Below, one piece after another: positions 1-9,255 of a DNA stretch of 64,000 bases (position 1 is its first letter; each line of letters begins with the position of its first letter). Position numbers and translations under genes: made by a program. Source of the DNA: Planctomicrobium sp051465645 (GTDB lineage Bacteria > Planctomycetota > Planctomycetia > Planctomycetales > Planctomycetaceae); the NCBI RefSeq assembly GCF_051465645.1, contig NZ_CP195790.1, forward strand, positions 5,428,587 through 5,492,586, written 5' to 3'. The notes below the pieces were generated by a model. That model did no database searches. It was not told where the DNA came from and saw nothing but the letters and a program-made list of their open reading frames with translations.

Positions 1-198
1 TCAAAATGTCCGCTTCAGCGGGCATGATATTCCTCTCAGTTTCAAATAGTGCAGATATCAATGTCGTTTGCCGACAATCTGCGTTAATTCTGAAGTCCCA
101 TTAGAGCAGAATAGTGTGAAATTTGCACACGCCGCGATCGCATCGGGCGATCTTTGCACATGCGTTCTGCACTTGAGTCTGACGGGTGACTTATTAGG
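1..198. other. window edge without a recognised gene
   Basis: This stretch lies downstream of the minus-strand sensor kinase. I see no domain-bearing reading frame on either strand; the open frame that begins at 68 on plus runs antisense into the kinase and has no recognisable features. It may hold the 3' end region of the kinase transcript. Confidence 0.4.
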
Positions 199-1884
199 TC
201 ATCCAGCGTCCCGGACAGGGGGATTTCCAAACGAAGAGGGACGATTCAGTTCGGGAATCAACGGTGCAGGTGTCGGCTCGTCGTATGACCGGTTCTTGCA
301 GTACAGGCTCAACGGAAGACGGCAGGTAAAGGTGCTTCCTTTGCCAAACTCGCTCTCGAGCAGAATTTCTCCGCCGAGCAGTTTGGAAAGCTCACGGACA
401 ATCGAAAGCCCCAGTCCAGTTCCTTCGTACTCGCGAGTTAACGCATCTGCGCCACGCTGGTTTCGTCCCTGACGGAACTTTTCGAAGATGACGGCCTGAT
501 CTTCCAGTGGAATCCCGATGCCGGAGTCTCCGACGATGACGTCAAAGAAGTCATCTTTCACCCGTTGCACATCCACCCAGACACGTCCACCGTCCGGGGT
601 GAACTTGATCGCATTGGAGAGCAGGTTGTAGATGATCTGCTGGAGTTTTCCGATGTCCTGAACGACACCGGGGAAGTCCGGTGTCACCTTCCACTGCAAG
701 TCGATGTTCTTCTTCTCGGCCAGCGGACGCATGAGTGTTGTAATACGCTCGACGAGATCGGAAATGTCGAAATCGACGATGTTCAATTCCATTCGGCCTG
801 CCTCAATCTTGGCTAGGTCCAGAATGTCGTTAATGAGCGTCAGCAGGTTCTGGCCAGAGGTGCGGATATTGACCATGTACCGCTTCTGCTTTTCCGTCAG
901 ATTTTCAGCACAACTCAGAACGTCGCTGAACCCGAGAATGCTGTTGAGCGGCGTTCGAAGTTCATGGCTCATGGTTGCCAGAAACTCGTTCTTGATCCGG
1001 TTCATTTCGTGAAGGCTCAAGTTTGCCCTGGCGAGTTCGTCGACTTTATTGTCCAGGTCGACGTTCACATGTCGCAACTCTTCCTGAGTCGTTACAAGGT
1101 GACGCAGCATCCGGTTGAATGCGTGGCTCAATTCCTGAAATTCGTCGCCAGTACGAATATCGGCCCGTTGGTCAAGTTCCCCGCGAGCAATGGCATCGCT
1201 GACGTCTTTCAGGTGCATGACCGGCTTCACGATGACGTAACGCACGATGGCATACGCAGCGAACATTGCCAGACACGTTGTGATCATCGCCATGACCATC
1301 AGGATGGCGTTGTTCTTGGCGATGTCGCGTTGCATCTCGTCGAGGTTGAATGTCGTTTCGGCAACGACCATGACTTCGCCTTCACGCTCCACAACGGGGG
1401 CGAGTCCGCGATCTTTATGGCAGTTCATACATTGCTCTTGAGCAATGATGGGTTTGAAGTAGTGGTAACGTCGGGTGGAGGTGTCCTCATAAACGACGTA
1501 CGGATTTTCGCGATAAAGAATCTTCTTTAACGCTTCGAACTCGAATTGCTCTGCCGGGCGTCGTGTGGGATCGGTCAGGTCGACGGGAATGAACTTCCAG
1601 GCGTATTCCCGTAAATCCGAAGGCTTCAGTCCACTGGCAAGTCCTTTGATGAATGGGACGACGTCAGGCTCCGACATCTTCTCCCAGTGCGTCATCTGCA
1701 GGTTCTGGGCGATCAGCAGTTCGGCTCGCTGACGATTCTGTGCCCCAATGATCTGGAGATTGAGGTACGCATAGAAATAGAAGCTGCCGGTGATCAGCAG
1801 CATCAACGCCCCACTGAACAGGAAGCGGCACTTCCGTTCGAGACTGGTTTCGCCTAACAGTTTCTTGAATGTTCGATAAGACAT
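199..1884 (-). CDS. heme-binding membrane sensor histidine kinase (DUF3365/Tll0287-like, HAMP, HisKA, HATPase)
   Basis: This is a transmembrane two-component sensor kinase of 561 residues. A first membrane helix lies near residues 21-42. A periplasmic domain of the DUF3365/Tll0287 type (about 50-190) carries the c-type heme motif CMNCH at 152-156. A second helix (about 193-215) is followed by a HAMP domain. The HisKA H-box SHELRTP (306-312, His307) and an HATPase domain with N-box NLLSNAIKF and G-boxes DSGIGIP and GTGLGLS are intact. By family knowledge the heme domain would sense redox state or a diatomic gas and drive autophosphorylation of His307; the ligand is not known here. No response regulator is adjacent, so the partner is probably encoded elsewhere. 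The C-terminal 30 residues are Pro-rich and lack a receiver domain. Confidence 0.9.
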   Translation of the reverse strand: MSYRTFKKLLGETSLERKCRFLFSGALMLLITGSFYFYAYLNLQIIGAQNRQRAELLIAQNLQMTHWEKMSEPDVVPFIKGLASGLKPSDLREYAWKFIPVDLTDPTRRPAEQFEFEALKKILYRENPYVVYEDTSTRRYHYFKPIIAQEQCMNCHKDRGLAPVVEREGEVMVVAETTFNLDEMQRDIAKNNAILMVMAMITTCLAMFAAYAIVRYVIVKPVMHLKDVSDAIARGELDQRADIRTGDEFQELSHAFNRMLRHLVTTQEELRHVNVDLDNKVDELARANLSLHEMNRIKNEFLATMSHELRTPLNSILGFSDVLSCAENLTEKQKRYMVNIRTSGQNLLTLINDILDLAKIEAGRMELNIVDFDISDLVERITTLMRPLAEKKNIDLQWKVTPDFPGVVQDIGKLQQIIYNLLSNAIKFTPDGGRVWVDVQRVKDDFFDVIVGDSGIGIPLEDQAVIFEKFRQGRNQRGADALTREYEGTGLGLSIVRELSKLLGGEILLESEFGKGSTFTCRLPLSLYCKNRSYDEPTPAPLIPELNRPSSFGNPPVRDAG

Positions 1885-2321
1885 GTTGATCCAGGACGGG
1901 AATACCGGATGGTCGTATTCCCGTGTGTGTCAATCTGACGAGCTTTGATTCTATGCAACGTGCCCTGACACCGGTGCAAGGGACTCTGAAATTGCAGATG
2001 AACTTCTGGTTTGATTGAACAGGGCATCAAACGGGCTATTCGCCGCTTGTGCCGTGCCTCATCCTTAGAATCATTTCGGAGTATCGTCTTCGCAATGGAT
2101 TCCGACAACGGGAATTGTGGATCGGGATACGTCGCTCCCGCAACGGATTTACAAGGAAACGGCGCGCTATCATGGTTCTGCAAATCATACACCAGAAAGG
2201 CTGGGAAATCTGCGTTGTTGTTGAAAGGTCGTTTCAATCGTTTCGGATGAGTCAACTGGAATCCATCGACCGAGTCTTGTAGAACAAACGGATTCCAGCC
2301 GAATAATTCAGGAGAGGCGAG
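1885..2321. other. divergent intergenic region
   Basis: This 437-base gap separates the minus-strand kinase from the plus-strand PQQ propeller and must hold both promoters. No clear -35/-10 pair, operator or RNA gene was recognised. Reading frames here on both strands look like chance. Confidence 0.4.
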
Positions 2322-3611
2322 ATGAGAAGCTCAATAAGGAGATTGTTTGTTCTTCCGGAATTGAGCTCGCTGGTCGTGCTGCTGTTCCTTCTGAGTGGTT
2401 CTCAAGTCCCGGCGGGCGACTGGCCTGTCTGGCGTGGTCCCAGCGGCAACAATATTGCCGAACCAGGTCAGAATCTGCCTGACAGAATTGGGGAAACAGA
2501 GAACGTCTTGTGGGTGGCTCGGGTCCTTGGGCGTGGTCATTCTTCTCCGACTGTCTTCGGGAATCAGGTGTTTCTGACGACAGCTGATGATGAAGAACAG
2601 GTTCAGTCCGTCCTGTCGTATGATCGGCAAACAGGAAAGGAACTGTGGAAGTATGATGTGAGTCGCGGTGGCTTCCCGAAAATTCATCGCGCCAATACAC
2701 ATGCGTCGCACACGGTTGCCTGCAATGGGACCGAGTTGTTTGTTCAGTTCGAAAATCACGGTCGGATGCAATTAGCGGTGCTCTCGCTGGATGGAAAACT
2801 GAAACGTGAGATGTCAGTCGAGCCGTTCAAACCAGAGAAATATCAGTTCGGGACAGGCTCGTCCCCGGCACTTTACAAGGGGCTCGTGTTTGTTTCTGCG
2901 GAGTACGAAGAAGGGCAGCTTGCGGCGTTCGATCAGAAAACCGGGAAAATGGTCTGGCAGATTTCTCGCCCCAATGTCTCGTTTTCTTCCCCGATCGTGA
3001 AACACCTGAACGGACGTGACCAGTTACTGATTTCCGGCTGGAGAAAGATTCAGGCGCTGGACCCTTTGACCGGGCAGGAGTTGTGGAATGTTCCCGGGAC
3101 CTCGGCATCGACATGCGGAACAGTGGCGTCGTTTGGCAATCTGGTTTTCGCCAGTGGAGGGTTTCCGGAAGCTCATACGATGGCGGTTCGAGTCGGCGAT
3201 TCGCCTGAAATTCTCTGGTCGCACAGTGAACGACTCTATGAGCAGTCTCTGCTGGCATCGAATGGGTATGTCTACGGAGTGAATGATACCGGAATCGCCT
3301 TCTGCTGGCGGGCGAGCGATGGGGAAGAGATGTGGAAGACACGCCTCTGCTCAAAAAACAGTGCGTCTCCAGTGCTCGCGGACGGGATTATCTACCATAT
3401 TGATGAGCGTGGGCAGTTCGTCGCATTTCGAGACACCCCCGAGAAATTCGACAAGATCTTCTCAACGAAACTTGGGGACGAAGGCTATGCGACTCCCACG
3501 ATTTGCGGAGGCCGCATGTATTGCCGCGTGGCAACTTACATTGATGACAAGCGTGTCGAACTCCTGTATTGCTTTGGGAAACCCGACGTTCCAACTCGCG
3601 CTGGGAGATGA
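2322..3611 (+). CDS. secreted PQQ-binding-like beta-propeller repeat protein
   Basis: This 429-residue protein has an N-terminal signal peptide (hydrophobic core about 12-28, ending near SQVPAGD). WPVWRGP follows, the usual opening of planctomycete outer-membrane propeller proteins of the BamB/PQQ-like class. Repeated blades contain the pattern G-x-x-LW / G-x-x-VW (for example TGKELWKYD and TGQELWNV). The start is supported by an AGGAG-type ribosome-binding site about eight bases upstream. The family is structural or binding; enzymatic PQQ-dependent activity cannot be claimed because catalytic dehydrogenase residues are not evident. A paralogue of similar length lies at 32.5 kb. The gene appears monocistronic. 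Confidence 0.85.
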   Translation: MRSSIRRLFVLPELSSLVVLLFLLSGSQVPAGDWPVWRGPSGNNIAEPGQNLPDRIGETENVLWVARVLGRGHSSPTVFGNQVFLTTADDEEQVQSVLSYDRQTGKELWKYDVSRGGFPKIHRANTHASHTVACNGTELFVQFENHGRMQLAVLSLDGKLKREMSVEPFKPEKYQFGTGSSPALYKGLVFVSAEYEEGQLAAFDQKTGKMVWQISRPNVSFSSPIVKHLNGRDQLLISGWRKIQALDPLTGQELWNVPGTSASTCGTVASFGNLVFASGGFPEAHTMAVRVGDSPEILWSHSERLYEQSLLASNGYVYGVNDTGIAFCWRASDGEEMWKTRLCSKNSASPVLADGIIYHIDERGQFVAFRDTPEKFDKIFSTKLGDEGYATPTICGGRMYCRVATYIDDKRVELLYCFGKPDVPTRAGR

Positions 3612-3814
3612 ATCTCCGTTGAGGCGAGATCTCGACTCAACGATTTCTCCTGATTCCTGCGAGTCAAAAGAGGGTGCCTGGTGTTAAACTGAGAAGTGCA
3701 CCTTGGCAGTCAGCCTGTGGTGTGTCTTGGTGAGTTACCGTTGACGTCCGTCGTGTTGCGAACTGCGGCACCGTCTGACAACGAATCAGCACCTGTTGCT
3801 TCGGGAGATTGAGT

Positions 3815-4555
3815 ATGAATCGTCGTGGTTTTCTGCAGTCGACAGCGTTTGCCAGTTCACTCATCTGGACCCCCGGACTGTTTGCCGAGCAACTTTTGGT
3901 CACGCCGCCGATGACCGAAGGTCCGTTCTATCCAGATCGGTTGCCGCTCGATACCGACAACGATCTGCTGATTCTTAACGACTCTCTGACGCCTGCTGTC
4001 GGGGAGATAACTCACCTGACCGGACGTGTGTTGAATGCCTCTGGCGAACCTGTGCGAAACGCATTCGTCGAGATCTGGCAGTGCGATCACAACGGGGCTT
4101 ACCTGCATTCTAGAACTGGCAATAAAGAAAAGCAGGATGCGAATTTTCAGGGATATGGACGCTTTCTGACAGATTCAACAGGGAATTACTACTTCCGCAC
4201 CATCAAGCCGGTTCCGTATCCAGGGCGAACACCGCACATTCACGTTGGAGTCAGTCGAAACGGGCACCGCGTGCTCACGACTCAACTCTATGTGAAGGGG
4301 CATCCGCAGAATGAGAAAGATGGTGTATTGCGAGGCGTCCGCGATCCTCGGGCTCTGGAAAGCGTGATGGGAGATTTTCAGCCAATTCCCGATTCAAAGT
4401 TTGGCGAACTGGCAGTGAACTTCGACATCATTCTGGGGATCACTCCAGATGAAGGACTTGATCCGACAAAAGGAATTTCTAAGTCCGAACTTGAGTCACG
4501 TCGCGGTCGTCGACCTGAGCGTCCTGCAGGAGAGCAGGGCTCGCCACGTCAGTAG
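3815..4555 (+). CDS. Tat-exported intradiol ring-cleavage dioxygenase
   Basis: The 246-residue product belongs to the protocatechuate 3,4-dioxygenase/catechol 1,2-dioxygenase superfamily, non-heme Fe(III) enzymes that open aromatic rings between the two hydroxyls. The N-terminus NRRGFLQS followed by a hydrophobic stretch is a Tat-type signal. Candidate iron ligands are Tyr97, Tyr135 (in KPVPYPGR), His141 and His143 (HIH), matching the two-Tyr, two-His set of the family. The ATG at 3815 is preferred over an in-frame TTG two codons earlier because GGGAG sits seven bases upstream of the ATG. The C-terminus after about residue 220 is a basic, low-complexity tail. No other aromatic-degradation genes are nearby, so the substrate is open; export suggests plant- or humic-derived phenolics. 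Confidence 0.85.
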   Translation: MNRRGFLQSTAFASSLIWTPGLFAEQLLVTPPMTEGPFYPDRLPLDTDNDLLILNDSLTPAVGEITHLTGRVLNASGEPVRNAFVEIWQCDHNGAYLHSRTGNKEKQDANFQGYGRFLTDSTGNYYFRTIKPVPYPGRTPHIHVGVSRNGHRVLTTQLYVKGHPQNEKDGVLRGVRDPRALESVMGDFQPIPDSKFGELAVNFDIILGITPDEGLDPTKGISKSELESRRGRRPERPAGEQGSPRQ

Positions 4556-5025
4556 CCGTGTTCAATAACCGTAGGCGGTAACCGATTTCAGTAGCGGCCG
4601 CCTGCCGCCAACGCCTGCAGTGAACGCCTGTAATCATCGCCAGTTGAACTTGTGCTTCAGGTGTTGATGACAGGTCAATGCTTTGCGATTTGTTGATGGG
4701 ACGATGCCGGTCGAACATCGTTCATGGCAATTTGTTTGCGTTAAACTCTGTGCTGTCCGGGCTCACATTTTTGAGTTAGCAGTACGGAGTTTTTTTGTTT
4801 GAGGTCTCGATTCGAGTGGTGCGAGAGTTCTTCAAGTTCGATATCAATTGTTGGACCAGTTGGAAATCGTTTTGGACTGGCATCTGAATTTGCTGTGTTA
4901 TTTGGGCCTCTCCTGTTGTGACCTCGCAAATTTCCATTCATCTCCAACTTAAGCTGCAGTATATAATTGCAATGCATTTATGATGAAAGCAGTTGGTTGA
5001 GAAGGGGGCCGAGGCAATTTCTTAC
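4556..5025. other. intergenic region with a possible promoter
   Basis: No gene is recognised in this 470-base gap. A perfect TATAAT hexamer occurs at 4962-4967 ahead of the deacylase gene, but no good -35 hexamer sits 16-18 bases upstream of it, so it is only a weak promoter candidate. Confidence 0.3.
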
Positions 5026-6111
5026 ATGGTTCCGATCAAGCGATTCCGGGAAAAGTCTGTCGCTCAATGGGGAGAGATCTCTGTCGGGATGGGGGAGCGT
5101 AAGAACGTTCATCTCGAAGTCAGTTCCAGTTACAGCGGGCATCCCGTTCATATTCCGGTGCATGTCTGGCGTGGAGAAAAGGAAGGGCCAGTCGTCTTCA
5201 TCTCTGCCGCAGTGCATGGAGATGAAATTAATGGGACCGGGGCGATTCGTCAGTTGATTCTCGACCCGACATTCAAGCTGAAAGCCGGAAGTCTGATTCT
5301 GGTTCCTGTTGTGAATATGCTGGGATTCGAACGCCATTCGCGTTATCTCCCGGATCGAAAGGATTTAAACCGGTCGTTCCCCGGGAGTGCCAAAGGGAGT
5401 CTCGCTTCACGTCTGGCTCACCTGTTTCTGAATGAAATTGTTGGAAGATCCGACTATGGGATCGACTTGCACACAGCGGCAGTGCGACGGACCAATTATC
5501 CGAACGTGAGAGCTGATCTTGCTGTTCCGCAGCTGCGTCGGCTGACGAACGCCTTCGGAGCCGAAGTCGTTGTGAATGAACAAGGACCAGTGGGATGTTT
5601 GCGGCGGGCCGCTTGTGATGCCGGGTGCCCGACGTTCATTCTTGAGGCTGGTGAAGTCTGGAAGGTGGAATCACTCGTTATTGAATACGCAGCACGTGGG
5701 ATTCGCAGCATGCTGGCATCGTTAGGGATGGCCGATGCTGTTCAGGAAATGCCTCCGTATCATGCTGTCATTCGAGAAACGACTTGGGTGAGAGCCGATT
5801 CAGCTGGCTTTCTTCACTTTCACGTTGCCCCGGGCGACTACGTTTCAAAAGGAACGCCGATCGCGACGATCGACAGTCTGGTCGGGACTGAAGGGGAAGT
5901 GGTGTATTCCCAGGTCCACGGGATCGTGTTGGGAATGACAACGCTGCCAGTCACTGCGCCGGGTGAACCAGTTTGTCATATTGGTCTCGTCAAACGAAAC
6001 CGACGGCAGATCGCAGAAGCGTTGCAGGCATTGCCTGGCGATTCTTTGCATCAACGGATTCGTAACGATCTCGCGACCAGCATTATGGTCGTCAATCCGC
6101 TACGAATCTGA
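5026..6111 (+). CDS. succinylglutamate desuccinylase/aspartoacylase (AstE/AspA) family hydrolase
   Basis: This 361-residue zinc-dependent deacylase belongs to the M14-like AstE/AspA family. The zinc-binding signature AAVHGDEING supplies His and Glu, and the third ligand is His in DLHTAA. The C-terminal third (from about residue 255) is the beta-barrel-like domain common to these proteins, with GDYVSKGTPIATI resembling a lipoyl-type turn. The family removes acyl groups from amino acids, but members of this subfamily are rarely characterised, so the substrate is not assigned. The ATG at 5026 is preferred; an in-frame TTG at 4993 would add 11 residues that do not resemble the family. No arginine-catabolism genes are adjacent. 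Confidence 0.85.
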   Translation: MVPIKRFREKSVAQWGEISVGMGERKNVHLEVSSSYSGHPVHIPVHVWRGEKEGPVVFISAAVHGDEINGTGAIRQLILDPTFKLKAGSLILVPVVNMLGFERHSRYLPDRKDLNRSFPGSAKGSLASRLAHLFLNEIVGRSDYGIDLHTAAVRRTNYPNVRADLAVPQLRRLTNAFGAEVVVNEQGPVGCLRRAACDAGCPTFILEAGEVWKVESLVIEYAARGIRSMLASLGMADAVQEMPPYHAVIRETTWVRADSAGFLHFHVAPGDYVSKGTPIATIDSLVGTEGEVVYSQVHGIVLGMTTLPVTAPGEPVCHIGLVKRNRRQIAEALQALPGDSLHQRIRNDLATSIMVVNPLRI

Positions 6112-6189
6112 GTGAGCAGCCTTCCTGTTGAAAGAGTTCGAGCTCGACAGCTGCTCTGGAGGAAAGAAGGATTCTGCTGAAACGAGAAA

Positions 6190-6222
6190 ACCTTCTGACA
6201 GGGAAGAACCATGCCAGAAGGT
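6190..6222. terminator. weak hairpin between convergent genes
   Basis: ACCTTCTG (6190-6197) pairs with CAGAAGGT (6215-6222) across a 17-base loop, between the deacylase (+) and the TPR gene (-). There is no strong T-tract, so terminator function is uncertain. Confidence 0.3.
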
Positions 6223-6265
6223 CTGTTGTCATCTTTCCCAAAATCACTTGGGTGTCCGAAACGGT

Positions 6266-7780
6266 CTAGAATGCGGACATTGTTGGAACTTCAGAGTTCA
6301 TGCTCGCGTTCATGATTGGCATCCCGGAAGGCATGTATCCTTGGGTGACCGGAACTGGCTCTCCGAGTTCCACTGGTTGTTGAGCCGGAGTTGGCATTGA
6401 TTGAGGAAGCATCCCCGGCTGGCCCATGACCGGCTGGCCCATTGAGGGTTGCCCCATCACTGGCTGGCCTCCATATGGAGATGGAACTGGCTGCTGGTGC
6501 ATGTGTCCTTGATGGTTATGCCCCTCGTGCATGTGTCCCTGATGCATCTGTTCGGGATGCTGAGCCGGGACGGGCATCATCTGCTGCATTGGCATTCCCG
6601 GGCTCATGGTTGATTGAAACGGAGCAGGGTGTTGGGCAGGAACTGGCATTGTCTGCTGAACGGACATCGCCGGGCTCATCGGCATTGCTTGACCATGAAT
6701 GTCATGCGGCATGTGCATTCCCTGATTCATGTTCATTGGGGCTCCCTGCATTGGGACACCGGGAGCAGGAGTCGGCAGTAGTGGTCCATTCTGCATCATG
6801 CCGGGCATCGGGTGACCATTCTCAGTTGGTGTCCAGCCCTGATGCTGCATTTCCATTCCCTGCATTTGTGGATCGCTCATTGGCGCCATCTGACCGGGAA
6901 CGCCCATCTGCATGGATTCCATTGGCATTCCGTTCATCTGCATCCCCCCGGACGGCATCATTCCAGAGAAGTTGCCTTGATGATTGTATGTTGCCTGAAT
7001 CACACCAGTTGGATAGGTCGAATTGATGGCTGGCATATAGCTGGCCATGTGTTGAGCCGGTGATGGATGCAAGCCTGTCATCGGATCAACTGTTGCTTCC
7101 ATGGACTGGAAGTAAGGATTCTGGCTGGCCTTTCGGTAGTAAGCGAGATTGCTGGCGCGATCTGGATGTCCCAAATCACGTTGCAGTGAACGCATCTCGC
7201 GTCGAGCGGCGAGGTTACTCGGACGCTGGTTCAACGCTGCATTAAGCTGCTGTTCTGCCCCGGCATAGTTGCCAGCACTGCGTTCGATTTTTGCTGATTG
7301 AACTTTGGACGCAACAGCATAGGGCTGCGTATATGTCCATGCGGCAAGCAATTCACGTGCATCATCTGTGCGCCCTTGTGAGTTCATCATGTCAGACAGG
7401 GCGGTGTATGATGGCCGATGCCCTGGATTCAGGCTCAGGGCGTGTTGATAGAGTTCTTCAGCCCCGGAGGCATCCCCTTGCTTTTCCATCGTGCGAGCGA
7501 CGTTATAGGCATACGCAGCTCGATTCGGGTTATCCATCAGTGCCCGCTCGAATTCGCTTCGGGCTGCGGCATAGTTTCCGTGCCGATAGTAGGCTCGACC
7601 TGCTTGATTCTTCGCCCATCCGTTCGCTGCGCCGACACAGCCACACAGAGACGAAGCCAGCAGAACCCAAACGAGTCCGCACGCCAGCATTCCAAGCCGG
7701 TAAAAACGAAGCTGAACAGATTGAACTGGTTTAGGAGTCAATCCATTGGCTAGTTGGGCGGAATTCAGCCTGGATGGCAT
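6266..7780 (-). CDS. TPR lipoprotein-like protein with Met/Pro/Gln/His-rich tail
   Basis: This 504-residue protein has an N-terminal membrane segment (about 28-48) ending in LCGC, which may be a lipobox, although about 27 residues before the hydrophobic stretch are unusual for a lipoprotein signal. Residues about 55-210 are tetratricopeptide repeats (for example AGRAYYRHGNYAAARSEFER), a protein-interaction scaffold. From about residue 230 to the end the sequence is low-complexity, dominated by Met, Pro, Gln, Gly and His. It includes a His-rich block HQGHMHEGHNHQGHMH and 5-residue GQPxM repeats. Met- and His-rich tracts are known metal (Cu) ligands in other proteins, but that role is inference. 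A GGGATG-like site precedes the start. No metal-transport genes are next to it. Confidence 0.8.
   Translation of the reverse strand: MPSRLNSAQLANGLTPKPVQSVQLRFYRLGMLACGLVWVLLASSLCGCVGAANGWAKNQAGRAYYRHGNYAAARSEFERALMDNPNRAAYAYNVARTMEKQGDASGAEELYQHALSLNPGHRPSYTALSDMMNSQGRTDDARELLAAWTYTQPYAVASKVQSAKIERSAGNYAGAEQQLNAALNQRPSNLAARREMRSLQRDLGHPDRASNLAYYRKASQNPYFQSMEATVDPMTGLHPSPAQHMASYMPAINSTYPTGVIQATYNHQGNFSGMMPSGGMQMNGMPMESMQMGVPGQMAPMSDPQMQGMEMQHQGWTPTENGHPMPGMMQNGPLLPTPAPGVPMQGAPMNMNQGMHMPHDIHGQAMPMSPAMSVQQTMPVPAQHPAPFQSTMSPGMPMQQMMPVPAQHPEQMHQGHMHEGHNHQGHMHQQPVPSPYGGQPVMGQPSMGQPVMGQPGMLPQSMPTPAQQPVELGEPVPVTQGYMPSGMPIMNASMNSEVPTMSAF
6417..6469 (-). repeat. 15-bp tandem repeat inside the TPR gene
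   Basis: About three and a half copies of a 15-base unit (plus-strand form GGCTGGCCCATGACC with variants) encode the GQPxM repeats of the low-complexity tail. Such in-frame arrays can change copy number by replication slippage without breaking the frame. Confidence 0.75.
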
Positions 7781-8078
7781 GACAGCATCCCTTTGGTGGG
7801 GAAAAAATCAAATGAAGTCGAGGGAACGACGTGTTCAGAGGAGGTTGAACGACGCCATTCCGATGAAGGGAGGTCGAAAACTAGTCGGCCTCAAAAATAT
7901 GGGCAAGTCGAATTCAAGTTTTTGATCTAAGAAGCCGACGTACCGCCAGTGAGCGGCAAAAGTTGCAGATTCTGCCGGATTGATGCGTTTTGAATCGCAT
8001 CACCTCGCTAGGGGAAGATGGACGGACGAACAGCATTTCGTTACCGTGTTAGTGCGACGGGACGCAAGGAGGATCTTT
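7781..8078. other. divergent intergenic region upstream of ruvB
   Basis: This stretch lies between the minus-strand TPR gene and ruvB and must contain both promoters. I do not recognise a clear promoter or operator. The open frame extends upstream of ruvB to 7980, but those codons lack family similarity. Confidence 0.4.
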
Positions 8079-9161
8079 ATGGCGCGGGAACGAGTTTTTC
8101 GGGAAGATGAACAGCAGGAACCAGAACCGGTTCCAATGCTGCCGCCGGGGAATTTCCAGGTCGATGAACGCGATTTGGACGAGGAACTCCGCCCTCAACG
8201 CCTGCAGGATGTCATTGGCCAACGTCAGGTTGTCGATCGTCTGAAGGTGATTCTGGACGCCACCCGGAAACGGGGAGATGTGCTGGGCCACCTATTATTG
8301 GATGGTCCGCCCGGCATCGGGAAAACGACTCTGGCGACCGTGATTCCCAAAGAAATGGGCGTCGACCTGCAGATTGCGGCGGGGCCGGTTCTCGATGCCC
8401 CCAAAGATCTGCTCCCGTATTTAACCAATGCGACCGAAGGGTCTGTCCTCTTTATTGACGAGATCCATCGTCTTCGACCCGCTGTCGAAGAGTTTCTTTA
8501 TCCGGCCATGGAAGACTTTCGAGTCGACATCGCCTTGGGTGAAGGGCTCAATGCTCGAACAATTAATATGCCCCTCAAGCGTTTCACCGTGATTGGTGCC
8601 ACGACTCGGGCCGGGATGCTGACGGCTCCCATGCGAGACCGCTTCGTCTATCGAGAGCATCTTGATTTCTATGAGTCAGATGTACTGGAAGAGATCGTCG
8701 CCCGAAATGCACGAAAGCTTCGGACGAATATCACGAAAGAAGCGGCCGAGGAAATTGCGAAACGCAGTCAGGGAACGCCGCGTAAAGCGAACAATATGCT
8801 GCGGCGGACCCGAGACTTTGCCACGCTGAATCACCCTGAAGGCGAGATCACGACGGAGATCGCACGGTACGCTCTTAATGTCCTGGAAATTGATCCACTG
8901 GGCCTTGAGAAGCAGGATCGGCGATACCTGCAAACTGTGATTGAGATCTTCAATGGGGGGCCGGCAGGGTTGAATGCGATTGCACACAGCATGTCTATTC
9001 CACCAGACACACTGGAAGACGACATTGAACCGTTTTTGCTGCGGTCAGGACTGGTGCAGAGAACGCCGAGAGGTCGAGTCGTGACTCAGCGGGGATATGA
9101 CCATCTGGGGATGAAGCCGGGGCTCGACCACCCGACGCTGGGCATTCGTCGAATGTTTTGA
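8079..9161 (+). CDS. ruvB: Holliday junction branch-migration ATPase RuvB
   Basis: RuvB is the hexameric AAA+ motor that, with RuvA, drives Holliday junction branch migration in recombinational repair. The 360-residue product has Walker A GPPGIGKT, Walker B DEIH, sensor GATTRAG and the arginine-finger region PMRDRF. It ends in the winged-helix DNA-binding domain with TPRGRVVTQRGYDHLG. The ATG at 8079 is chosen because AAGGAGG lies seven bases upstream and the length then fits the family; the frame remains open 33 codons further upstream without support. The N-terminal 35 residues are an acidic extension before the conserved LRPQRLQDVIGQ. ruvA and ruvC are not in the window. Confidence 0.97.
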   Translation: MARERVFREDEQQEPEPVPMLPPGNFQVDERDLDEELRPQRLQDVIGQRQVVDRLKVILDATRKRGDVLGHLLLDGPPGIGKTTLATVIPKEMGVDLQIAAGPVLDAPKDLLPYLTNATEGSVLFIDEIHRLRPAVEEFLYPAMEDFRVDIALGEGLNARTINMPLKRFTVIGATTRAGMLTAPMRDRFVYREHLDFYESDVLEEIVARNARKLRTNITKEAAEEIAKRSQGTPRKANNMLRRTRDFATLNHPEGEITTEIARYALNVLEIDPLGLEKQDRRYLQTVIEIFNGGPAGLNAIAHSMSIPPDTLEDDIEPFLLRSGLVQRTPRGRVVTQRGYDHLGMKPGLDHPTLGIRRMF

Positions 9162-9255
9162 GACACTGATTGCAGAGGAATTTTGCATTGGACTTGGCTC
9201 ATGCCGGTTTGCATGATCGTGCGATCGGCGTCTCCCTGACAGCTCCATCAGACAT

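Noticed and set aside
68..472. 134-codon plus-strand frame at the window start
   Set aside because: It runs antisense into the well-supported histidine kinase.
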